The notes beneath the pieces are model-generated. The model worked only from the letters and a program-made list of their open reading frames with translations, was not told the origin of the DNA and searched no databases. From Butyriboletus loyo (lineage: Eukaryota > Basidiomycota > Agaricomycetes > Boletales > Boletaceae), in assembly GCA_038093515.1 (NCBI GenBank), contig JBBPSI010000047.1:87298-151297 (forward strand): a stretch of 64,000 nucleotides of DNA, given 5' to 3'. The position numbers were made by a program, and so were the translations under genes. This document shows positions 1 through 9,724 of the stretch, one piece after another (position 1 is the stretch's first letter; every line of letters starts with the position of its first letter).

Positions 1-1
1 T

Positions 2-522
2 TTGGAGCTCACGAACGACGAGAGAACCAGGACCTTTTTGGGCCTGGAAGTCGGCGCCGGTCATGGAGAGGTGATTGAATTATCGGCAGACACTCAACAT
101 GACCAACAGTCCCTGATGATGATCTACTTCAGTTGCGCCGCTGTCTGGACCTTCTTGTGCCAACTCTCCGCCTACTACGACAGAAAGAGTTCTATGTTAA
201 TCCAAAATTTCACACATCAATCGCATGGGCATTGTTGGAGAAGACGCCATCGCCATCCAATATAGCTTCTCTCTCTATGGCTGAGGAGCTGGATGAAATC
301 ACGTTACCTGAATGTGCTGCGCCCGAGGACCAGAGTGTAATCGAACAGCCATCTAAGAATTTTCGTCGCATACCTCATTTCCCACACACTCTCGTACTTT
401 CACTCGATGAGGCATACGCGGCCAAGCTCTCGCGGGCACGAACAGGGGGTTTCGTTGTGGACAGGATCTCAGTGAAGATCGGGAAGGATGTCTTTACGTG
501 GCCATTGAACGGTATGAAGTAA
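2..522 (+). CDS. USB1: U6 snRNA phosphodiesterase Usb1-like (5' end outside window)
   Basis: Usb1/Mpn1 is a 2H-family 3'-5' RNA exonuclease that trims and protects the 3' end of U6 snRNA in the nucleus. Two exons are visible, 2-70 and 133-522, joined in phase 0 over a 62-nt intron (gtgatt...ttcag). The first carries the family segment NDERTRTFLGLEVGAGH. The second carries the C-terminal catalytic HxS motif in FHTSIAWALL and ends with the usual KIGKDVFTWPL-type strand before a TAA stop. The N-terminal HxS motif must lie upstream of the window, so the gene is partial. It runs head-on into the methyltransferase gene on the minus strand, leaving only 28 bp between stop codons. Family assignment is from motif memory; both motifs and the splice join agree with it. 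Confidence 0.85.
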
Positions 523-550
523 TTGGTAAATTGTCCCTGCGGGAAGAGTT

Positions 551-2537
551 CTATCGCGTAGGACGCGGAGTGGGGTTTGGCAGGTCAAGAATAGGGTGCA
601 ATATGGAACCTTCGGTTACCCAAGTCCGTTCGGGCACAGGGCCGGCGCTGTGCGGAACTGTGGCAGGCTTGATGACCAGCCCAACGTTCCTTCCGCTCCC
701 AGTAGCTTGATCAAATAAATTAACCATCTCCACCTCTACCTCTTGGCCGTGACCATTCATTTCCGCCAATTCATGCTGTATCCAATCGTGCCGATCGAGA
801 AGGATCAGAGTTTCGATCAACGGCCCAAGTATGCAGCGCAGTGTTTGCAGCACGAACAGGGCACTCTCCATTCTCAACCTGGTTTCCTCATGCGTCAACC
901 AGTCAGGGAGAGACGCACTGATTGCCGCAAGGTCAATACCAAGCTTGTCCGTGGCACGTTCCAGAAATGTAGGCCAATCCTGGTACGCCTTATCGTTGAG
1001 TTTTCCCAGCCGGCGATTTTCGAGCGTTTCTCCAAGATTAGGCCGAACGAGTTGTTCCAAGAGCATCGCATGGTTTCCAACTGCACTCAACTGCACGGCT
1101 GCCGCATGCAGAACAGGTTGTAGGAGAGCTCGATAGACGACTTTGCGCACGGCCAGCTCGGCGTCTCTTGTTGCATCTTCATTTTTAAGCCACTGAGAAG
1201 GCACTTGGGCGGCCAGATGAACGGCCGCGATCGTCAACTTCGGGACTGGAATCAAGTTTCGAAGAGGTTTAGACAAAGGAAAATCTGCAATCCTGCTCAT
1301 ACTTGGCATCGGTGACCACATATATTCTAGACGTACCGGAAGAGGACATTAAATTGTAGCAGCAACCCACGACGATGAGAGAGTGGGGTCTCCATGCGCG
1401 CCTGATGTCCTTTGCTTGCGGCGCTCGAGCCCGATCCGACAGAAAGGTACGCAACACATCGACAGTTAGTGAGCCACAAGCATGAAGAGCGACCAACGTG
1501 ACGGGCACGGGTTCCGGACATGTCGGTGAGTAGATGTCGGAGTCGTCGCGTTTTTGGATCCTTGGGGGATCCGTGAGCCAATCAGCTATAGACTCCTCTA
1601 GTGTCCGAGGGCAAATGTGAACCGTTCGATGGGTAAGTAACCCCTTCCGAGCTCCGATTGCGGTCTGTGAATCGCTGTTTTCTTGTTCTGCCGACTCGAC
1701 CCTGGGAAGGCTTGGTGAATTCTGGGTAGGCTTCCTAACATCTTCGGGATTCGTGCGTTGTTCTCTCTTTAATTTACGTGCTGCTTCCTTGGTCGTCCAT
1801 CGACTGGCACCCGACGTCTGGTTCGCGTTATTATCCAGAGCGAGAACGTGAAAATCCAATTCTTGAAGTGCTCTGGACAAGTATCCCTAAGAACTCGAGT
1901 TCAATCAACAATCAGACCATATCCAAGGCACGACGGGACAACTCACTTGGCCAGACCCAACGTCCACCGCGTGCCAAACGGATCGTGGGCTCTCTGAGTG
2001 AACGAGATGGTGGATGTATGAGGACATGCGATCGACCTCGTGTTGTTTTTTGGGCGAGATACGATAGGCACGGTCGCCTGCATTGTGCGTTTCGTACGCT
2101 AGTGCCGAGTAGGAAATCATCGCTCCGAGTTTCTGTGGAATTTGGAAAGGGACTCACCTGACGGAGTGCGCTGGAGTTGCAGGCTGCGCACGGAATCTGC
2201 CAAAGAACAGAGTTCTGGGGGAATCTAGCGAGTCGAATCATCGGCGCACAAAGTGCGATCGACGACGAGCGTCACTCACGTCGACTCTTGGTCTATCGTC
2301 GCCACGGGGACGCGTAAAGTAGCGCATCAATTCCAGCCAAGCTGGTGGGTGTTCTGGGTGGCCAAGTGCGTAATCCTCCGCCCAAGCCCACCAGGACGAC
2401 CACTGAGATGAAGATTCTTGGGCATGGAGCGTCACGTCATTTGGGTGAATCGAGAGCAAGGAAGCAAAGGCCGGCGAGGAAATTGTATCAGCGATGGTGA
2501 TGGTAATGTCGGCATTGTTAATGTAGACTGGGCGCAT
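551..2537 (-). CDS. METTL25-type SAM-dependent methyltransferase
   Basis: Five exons read cleanly: 2537-2280, 2224-2158, 2077-1947, 1886-1337 and 1284-551. Introns of 52-80 nt keep frame throughout and give 579 residues. Family hallmarks are KKQHEVDRMSSYI followed by the SAM-binding loop DVGSGQGYLSRAL (about residues 146-158), then LHACGSLTVDVLR near residue 286 and GCCYNLMSSSDFPLS. These mark the METTL25/RRNAD1 family (Pfam Methyltransf_32). Most members are uncharacterised and no substrate can be inferred here. The fifth exon is reached through acceptor gattgcag, which restores the conserved DFPLS. The start ATG begins a coherent N-terminal domain rich in Trp and Pro; no upstream exon is evident before the P450 relic. 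Convergent with the USB1-like gene. Confidence 0.85.
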
Positions 2538-3715
2538 TCCTTGGCTTGAACCCGGAGGAGCACCCCAGGCCTGTTACAGATCTTGATTTTGGTCAACGTT
2601 GCCCCCGTTCCTGAGATACAACGAGCGTGGCCGTTGAACGCGGTTCGCAGCAACGTTTATAGGAAGAACCTTCTGCATGTCGTTCACACTCCTCCGGCCG
2701 GTGAGCTCTGGTCAAGTTTACTAGTGCTCGGGATCACACTACGTACTATGTCCTCGCCGACCTCATAGCGCTGCTCTGGAAGCAATCCGTTTGCACCATC
2801 TTCGTGGCCCACCCAGCTCGTCGTTTCTCTTTGGAAACCTACGCGAGATGTATAACCAAGAGAACACAGGTCTTCCTCTACGACTGGGACGCTACCTATG
2901 GATCCACACACGCATACAAGGGGTCTCGATTATGGACGACAGACCTGACTGCACTCGTTCATATCCTCTCTCACTCCGACGCCTATCAGAAACCGGATTT
3001 TGTCCGCGATAACCTTGCAGCGATGCGCGCCGGCGACGAAGGCCTTCTCACCACAGAAGGTTGATGGACATAGAAGACAGGTGAGGTTCCCATTTTCATT
3101 TGGCCAATTTGGTTTTGACCACCCCTGCTATAGCGCAGAATTTTGGTGAGCACCTGCACTCATCCTTGTCATTGCGTGGTTGTCGAATCTCAAAGTGTCA
3201 CTGTACCTTGTAGGGTTCTGCTTTTACGGCAGCGCATGTCAAGGCCACTGTGTTCAGGGATAAAGCTTCTGAGGTGTGTCGTCCCTTCTATGTGTTGAAC
3301 AATGATTGTCTTTTGCAAGTTGCGTGATGTCTGGATTCTTCTCTCGAGCCCGTGGACGTCTTGATGCTGCTTTCTAGAGCTACCCTGGGCGTTATTGGGG
3401 TCGCTGGTGGGTGGCCTTGAAAGGTTTGAGCACTCGTCAAATGGGGTAATTCAGGCTTTGGATACCATAAACGACGAGCTCGTCAATATTACCAAGAAGC
3501 TTCAACTGCGCACTATCCTCGAAACGTGGATCCCGCTACTCGGAAAATGGGTGTGTGATTTGTCATTTTGCTTGTCACGGTAGCGCTCTCACTCCAACAA
3601 GCACATCATCACTTGATCCGTGTTCGTCTCCAACTGATCGATGAGCGCAAGACAACGATCAATATTGACGTTGAAGACGCCCGACTTCGTTACGACGACA
3701 AACGGGATTGTGACT

Positions 3716-3728
3716 CACTATCCCCGAC
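3716..3728. repeat. Target-site duplication, left copy
   Basis: The sequence cactatccccgac occurs here and again, identically, at 4850-4862, exactly bracketing the retroelement insert. A 13-bp perfect direct repeat fits the target-site duplication made by target-primed reverse transcription of non-LTR elements. Confidence 0.8.
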
Positions 3729-4849
3729 TTTATTATTATTATTTTAATCCAAATTTTGTCCCTTGTGGGGTTATCTAGCCTATGTAGGACAAGCAATCTG
3801 GTTTAATGGGGCCCCTGTGCCCCTACTGCGCCTCCGACTGTGCAGCTGCCCTGACATGAGGTTGCCCCCCCGGCCGTTTTGGATGCACCAGTCTCCTAAG
3901 TTGCTGCGACTTACTATTGCAGTAAATATACAAGTACTTGGACCGCCAGAGGCGACCACTTGTACGAAGGAAGGTGGAGTGCAGTTTGGTGCAAGTAGAG
4001 TTGTAGTAATCCGTCTTGATGAACCGTTGTACGTGGACGTATCTTGTAGCGCACGATTGACCCTGATGTACCGTTGTTGCTGATAAACCTTTCCCCTCCT
4101 TCGCCGATGCTGTCTGATCCCCGCCCGGTTATCAACTAAATCCTTTGACAAAACGAGTGAGAGTGAGCACGGCGAGAGACATGGTGGTCGAGATGTAGAG
4201 GGTGGCATGACAATATATACATGAGTGTTGTAGTTATGTTCGAAATCTAAAAGTACATATCATTATCTGTCTTTTCGCTCATTGAGAGCTACATTACCGA
4301 ATGTATCCTTGAGGCAGCCCGTGCAATTGACGAAGCGGATGAGGAATTCGCATGCCTTCGTTTGAGTGAGAAGGTGGGGGAGCGAGAAGGCGGCTCGTTC
4401 CAGGGCGTTGCGTAGGATGTGACGCTCGTGTATATATTGCGGGCAGTCGATGACGAAGTGCTCTATCGTTTCGATGCGGTTCCCGAAGTGGGGGCGGTGG
4501 GGGATGTCCACATGGTAGCGTAGCACACGCGATCTCCTGTCCCCCCGGTACAGGACTGCCGCGGTTCCCACTTTCTCATTTTAGCCTGAGCTGTCCGATT
4601 TCATTATTGCATGCATTGTACTCCACGATGGCTGTCTTGCGATTTAGAGCGATGCGAGTCCGGTATGGTGTTGTTGCGCTGGGCGGGCGTCGGCTATGCA
4701 CGATGGTTTCTGCGTTGCTTGGGTTCAGCTCAAAAGTCCGATAAGCGTAATGAAGGTGGCATTTGACGAAGCGCTTTGCAGCATTGCGAACGAGATGATG
4801 GAGAGGGTGGGATTGTGAGTGGGCTGCTTGCTGGAAGAGATTTTGTATG
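3729..4849 (-). mobile_element. 5'-truncated non-LTR (LINE-type) retrotransposon
   Basis: This 1,121-bp insert lies in the P450 relic between two copies of a 13-bp direct repeat. It is in minus orientation: its 3' end abuts the left repeat and shows a ttattattattatttt run, which is an (AAT)n-type tail on the coding strand. Its only recognisable coding segment (4263-4571) is the extreme C terminus of a fungal LINE reverse transcriptase polyprotein. Loss of the 5' part, a simple-repeat 3' tail and the flanking duplication are the standard signature of a truncated LINE insertion. No LTRs or inverted termini are seen. No internal promoter was recognised. Confidence 0.75.
4263..4571 (-). pseudogene. 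LINE reverse transcriptase C-terminal fragment
   Basis: An open stretch of about 100 codons contains NRIETIEHFVIDCPQYIHER, resembling the zinc-binding tail (ETxEHxxxxCPxY) after the RNase H region of Tad-like fungal LINE ORF2 proteins. It ends with RFVNCTGCLKDTFGNV, also typical of that C terminus. Upstream in the element the frame is closed by stops, so nothing functional remains. The reading direction agrees with the 3' tail at the left border. Assignment is by pattern memory; a protein search against Tad1 ORF2 would settle it. Confidence 0.65.
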
Positions 4850-4862
4850 CACTATCCCCGAC
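4850..4862. repeat. Target-site duplication, right copy
   Basis: Second perfect copy of cactatccccgac, immediately after the truncated 5' end of the element. The P450 reading resumes downstream of it. Confidence 0.8.
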
Positions 4863-7646
4863 CGAGCCTTGGTAGGTGTTTCGGTCCCGATGAGTGCGTT
4901 AGTCCAATTGAATATCATAGGCTCCCCTCGCCTCTCAACGGACTTCAGAGGTTTCAGGTCAGATATCTGCTCAAGTTCCTTGTACATCACAGGTTACGAG
5001 ACATCGCCTTCTGCGCTTACCTGGTGTCTCTATGCGCTGGCAACTGCGCCATGGTGTCGGAACCGTCTACGGGAGGCGATTCGGACCGTCGCTTCAGATT
5101 CTCCGACACCGGACGAGGATATCGTTCTTAGATTTGATGTCCCTGTGACTTGGACTATACGAGTGGCTACGGAGGAGGACGAGATCCCCGTACGGCGGCC
5201 ATTCTGAGTATGGGGTGCTCCATACGACAATACACGACATCGTCACAATACCTATTCAAGCGATTAATAAAAGCTACTCCATATGGGGTCAAGATGCAAA
5301 TATCTTCAGGTACGCGATTACCCTGGTTTGTTGACCCTGACCACATCTGATCAGTGGCGCATTCGCAGGCCTGAGCGGTGGGGGAATCCACCAGAGAGCA
5401 GCAAGGCAATCCAAGGCTCGTACTCGAATATATTGACGTTCCTAAGCGGAAACCGCGGGTGTACAGGTTATAGATTCGCAGTGGCCGAGCAGTGAGTAAT
5501 TGCCAGTTCAACAGTCCTATTCTTATTCCTCCGCCGGCGGTGTCATCCGTGGGGATCGCACGTGTTTCGCTTCCTTCCACGCAGTACTCCAAAGGCACGA
5601 GGCATGATTTGCTTTCTTTAGACTTTTCCGCATCCTGTAGTGAAAGATAGTGAAAGACAAGATGCGGTGGGTCTGGCTCCCATGCCTTGTACATGTTTTT
5701 CTTGGGGGGCCAAGAGTGATACAGCTTCCTTTGCGGGAAATACGTGAGTGCTGATATTTTTGGCCTTCAGGATCAAAATGCCCCTTTTCACACTTATTCG
5801 TGATCCCGAATTCACGCTCGACCCTTCGGTAATTATCGAGAAGACTTTCAAGTAAGCATCTTTTGTGTGGCATTTCCCGACCCCTTTAATTATCCGAGGT
5901 CGTGCTTTGCGCTTCTCTGGCTCGCGTTTCATCTTTAACGAACCCGCCGTGACTCTCTCGTGGTTCAATCCGATTCGGCGCGTAATGAACTAATCACACG
6001 CTCTGCTCCAGTGTCGTCGCTCGTCCTGTGGAAAAGTCTCGGACCATCTCTAGTAACAATATGTCCCTTTTCATCCTTATAGTCCCTCATCAACGGTTCG
6101 TCCTCACCCACGAGCGACCCAGGTGAAACATAACGTTATGCCCAGTATGACGTTTGTGATCTCGTTATTTCGTCAGGGGCCGTAACCCCATGAATGGCTG
6201 AAGCGGAACTTCTCCGCGGAAATGCTGAGGTGGACCACGTAGTCGTTAGCTCAGACATGTGGGAAGACGTCTCCGTAACTCCAACTTGACCTTTCGGCCA
6301 TGCGCCCACGAATTCGGGACCCGCAAAAATCAAACATTCTAGGCTTCTCAAGCTCCGCTCCGCCTGGTACTTACAGGGACTCCTCCTCATCAGTCCAGTC
6401 GAAATGACCCTGGCTGGAGATCGTGGATCATATCGATCGAGTCGCATTACCTACGGTTGTGCATTGGCAGTGCCGCATGAGTCACTTACTGTACGTACAC
6501 AGAACAAGGTACGTATTCGATCATGATGATTGCACTCTTCCATTCCATCTTTCCCGCCTCCCGAGGGCGTAACTTTGTACCTCACCTTTACTTGGCTCAC
6601 TTGGCCTGTGGGGACGAGCCCCTGCGTGTGCCTGGTATGTACTCAGGATGGCGCTCCACTTCTATCGATATGCCCAGTACGACGACGAACAAGAAAAGGA
6701 GATCCGGGCTGATCATGCGGGACCAACGGTATCCCGGTCGTCATCGCGACCATGCTTTCCATTCCGGTGGCCGCGAGAGAGAGGGGGGGAAAGATCCAGA
6801 AAGGAATCCATGATTGGAGCGAACGGGACGAATAATCTGAACGGGGCGCGGCGCCACACGGTAACACATACCCACTCCCTTCCCCCTGCGCGTTTCAGAT
6901 CGCCGTTTGCCGGACGTTGCCTTCGGAACTGGAAGCAAGGGCAAGCGTTGGTCGGGCATGGCGGGTGCAGTGATGGAAGATTCATTGAGGGCTCCGTTGC
7001 TCGCTCGCGATGTGACGCCGTCGAGCGGGGTTTTACCATCGAATTTTGGTTTATCTCGTCTGTTTACCGGTGTCCGGTTCCCGGTGCGTGAGGTCCGATT
7101 CCCCCCCTTTCATGTGTTGCTCCTGTACTATTTCCCCCTACCCCCCTCTTCCCCTTCCTTCCATCCCGTTTGGTCTGAGTGGAAGCGAGCGAGAGAATGA
7201 TGGCAAGGCGTATGTACAAGCACCGTGCGCCGCCCATGACCCACTCTGAACTATATTCATCCAGCAAGTTACCAAGACCATCAAAACGCGTGCCCATCGC
7301 AAAAGTAAAGCTTAATGATATGATATGATATGGATAGCGTAGTACAGGATTTGTCAAAATCGCTGATCACCGCCATAGCCTGCTGTTCTGCTGCGGTTCC
7401 TTCCATTCCCCTACATACGCACGCCAACACGTGCCAACCTGTGCCGTTGAACTGGCCGGCCGATCGAAAACATCGCGTTGTCAGTTCAGAGAGATAATGG
7501 TATCCGCGAAATCGGCATGAGCTTGGCCCTCACTTCGCTAATTGGAAACGCAGCCGGAAAAAACGAAGACTAACGAATTTGTACGCCGGCCGCTCTCGCG
7601 TAGTGTACGTAGACTATTATATCTGTGTGGGTCGAACCAAACAGGT

Positions 7647-7693
7647 AAAACAAAACAAAAAACAGAAACAGAAACAAAAACAAAAACAAAAAG
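7647..7693. repeat. CAAAA/CAGAAA low-complexity tract
   Basis: A 47-bp run of A with a C or CAG every 4-6 bases (caaaac, cagaaac, caaaaac units). A similar but shorter tract lies at 8295-8325 (caaaaa then cgaaaa units). Confidence 0.8.
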
Positions 7694-8410
7694 GAGCTCG
7701 TTTCGAAATCATGCCTAACCTAATTTCCTGTGGTTCAAACCTCCGTCCCGATTAATGGTAACCGTGTAGAGCTGGTCACCGTATCAACACGGTAGCCCTT
7801 GTGACGTGGTGGATATCCGTACATCGGCGAACCAAGTTTGGGGCCCTCCAGAGCCAAATTCTCCGAGCTCGTTACAGGTGCTGTATCACTGTATCATACT
7901 TCGGAGGGACGAGGAGGAGAGGGGGGCCGTTGTTCATGCCAAGCGCTCCCAAGCGTTTGGATGATTTCGAATTTAAAAAAAAAAGAATAAAATATATGAA
8001 AAGAAACAGAAAAGAAATACAGAGCTCTCGCTGGCAAGAATCTGACCGGACCGCTTCGATTCCCCACACCCCCTCTCTTCTCGTCCCTTGTTTCTTGTCT
8101 GTTTTTCACACAGCCGCCCGTTCTGGAATCTCGATCGGAATGGAGCGGGTTGCTGAAAATATGCCAGCGAAACAAGTTTCATCGGGTTTCAACCAATGTG
8201 ATCGAGCCATATTTGGGGGAAGGTGGAAGAAGGGGGGGGCCATGACTACCGACCGAACGACGTGATTCGCTCGCTTCAATGATAGTACGTTTGTCAAACA
8301 AAAACAAAAACGAAAACGAAAAACCTCGCTTGGATGCAATACCGTGTTGGCAAAAGCGAACGAAAACGCAAAAGTCGACCGTCGCGGCAACACAGCACCG
8401 CGCCAACGCG

Positions 8411-8446
8411 TCGGTTTCAGTTTCGGTTTCGGTTTGGGTTTCGATA
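8411..8446. repeat. TTTCGG hexamer run
   Basis: Imperfect hexamer array (tcggtttcag, tttcgg, tttcgg, tttggg, tttcg). It is short and not telomere-like enough (TTAGGG) to suggest an interstitial telomere. Confidence 0.7.
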
Positions 8447-9724
8447 TTCGGTTGAGCTCGCGTGTGGCGCGTATGGTTCGGCCGATAATCTGGTGAATAT
8501 CGAATATCGAATGATGGTGATGGTGATGGATTAGTGTATGAGTTCAAATTTGCATTGTTTTTTTTTTGTTTTTTGTTTTCAACCATCAGTGCGGTCATCA
8601 GCGTTCGTCCACCGCCGACCTCTCGGTGCGGTAGCGGTATTCGTTGGCTAAACGAGGGGACCCTGCAAAACCCGCGGCCGGTCCTGGTTGATGGGTCCGT
8701 TCGTTCGTCGTCTGTCGTTTGCCACGTTCCAAAGTTCGGCTGGTCAACAGAGTGATGCGATCATATCGATATCATGGGGCTGGCTCATGAGTGCACCCCA
8801 CCCTGGAAATAAAATAAAAATTTTAAAAAAGCCCACGGATGAAAAGGACCCACACTTCTCTCCGACGAAGTCTCCGACGCTCCGCCACCCAACGTTTTCC
8901 GATCGCAAGGAAAATATGGAATGGAGTGAAATTGGACAAAACACGCGATATTGGTTGGCCTGAATTTTGAAACGTGATCATCCCTCGTTCGTATCTTGAT
9001 TCTTGGCGGATTTGAATTGATGGTACGTTTTGCAGAGGAAGGAAAAAAAAAAAAAAGTATAACCACTGGAACTTGTGTGGCGGCGGCCCAGCCGAGGATA
9101 TCCGAGTGCAGTCGTCACTGTATCGATATGATCGCGATCCCCCGGTGGCGAATTGAGGAGAGGAAGAGAAGAGAGAAGAGAGAAAAAAGAACGAGTCGCG
9201 CCACCGCCCGATCAGCAAACTCATAAATCAATGGAAGGCTCGAAGTTTTGGTATTTCTGGTATCAAATGTTTCAATTCGTACAGGGTTACAAGAATGTTC
9301 CCTCCGAGGTACGCAGGATGCAACTATGGGCATTATGGAAAAAGAAAAGAAGAACGGTGGAGGGGAAGACATGCCATTCGAGGCAAAGTGGAAGCGCGGT
9401 CAGATGGAAGTCGGTATACGGCCAGATTGGATGCAAATGGTAAGGATACATTAGGAATGTCTTCGCCGCTGGTCCATGTGTGCAGGTGGGAGAAACCCGA
9501 GGAGACTGCACCCGCGCAGCGGTGATGGCATCTAGAATAAATTAAAGAAGTGAAAAAAGAATCTTTTCTGCAGGGTGCTGTATGGCGGTTGCAAGAAGGC
9601 GAAAAGCGACTAAGTCAGTATAATACTACTAATAATACTGTTACACGCAGTTGTGTTTTCGGCATCGAATGTATCAGATTCCCCCTATCCATTCAGCTCG
9701 GGCCATCGTGTGTCGAATTAATGA

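Larger units (their letters stand above)
2700..5640 (+). pseudogene. Cytochrome P450 pseudogene interrupted by a retroelement
   Basis: The two halves of one agaricomycete-type P450 lie either side of an insertion. The left half (about 2760-3728) has the proline-rich hinge LRGPPSSSFLFGNLREMY, then YGSTHAYKG, LWTTDLTALVHILSHSDAYQKP, and after two introns RRIL, DVLMLLSRATLGVIGVAG and RLQLIDERK. The right half (from 4863) has the I-helix ITGYETSPSALTWCLYALA, RPERW and a complete haem-binding loop FLSGNRGCTGYRF, with Cys as fifth ligand, near 5445-5480. Reading frame is lost around 2868 (frame 1 to frame 2), at about 3061 (one extra T before GATGGACATAGAAGACAG) and again in the right half. Boundaries are approximate. 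Functional relatives are ER-bound monooxygenases; this copy cannot make one. Confidence 0.8.
5641..9724. other. Gene-poor region (about 4 kb)
   Basis: No reading frame here shows recognisable domains, joins into a multi-exon model or stays open beyond chance length. The stretch lies between the P450 relic and the 3' end of the homeodomain gene. It contains A-rich CAAAA runs, a TTTCGG-type run, short ATGATAT (about 7315-7332) and GATGGT (8511-8529) microsatellites and purine-rich tracts (9153-9192). It could hold long 3' UTR or non-coding transcripts, but nothing visible demonstrates this. Confidence 0.5.

Noticed and set aside
3780..4208. 142-codon minus-strand frame
   Set aside because: Lies in the 3' untranslated part of the LINE insert, with no resemblance to known proteins.
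8411..8446. Interstitial telomere
   Set aside because: Units are TTTCGG/TTTCAG/TTTGGG, not TTAGGG, and the run is only 36 bp.
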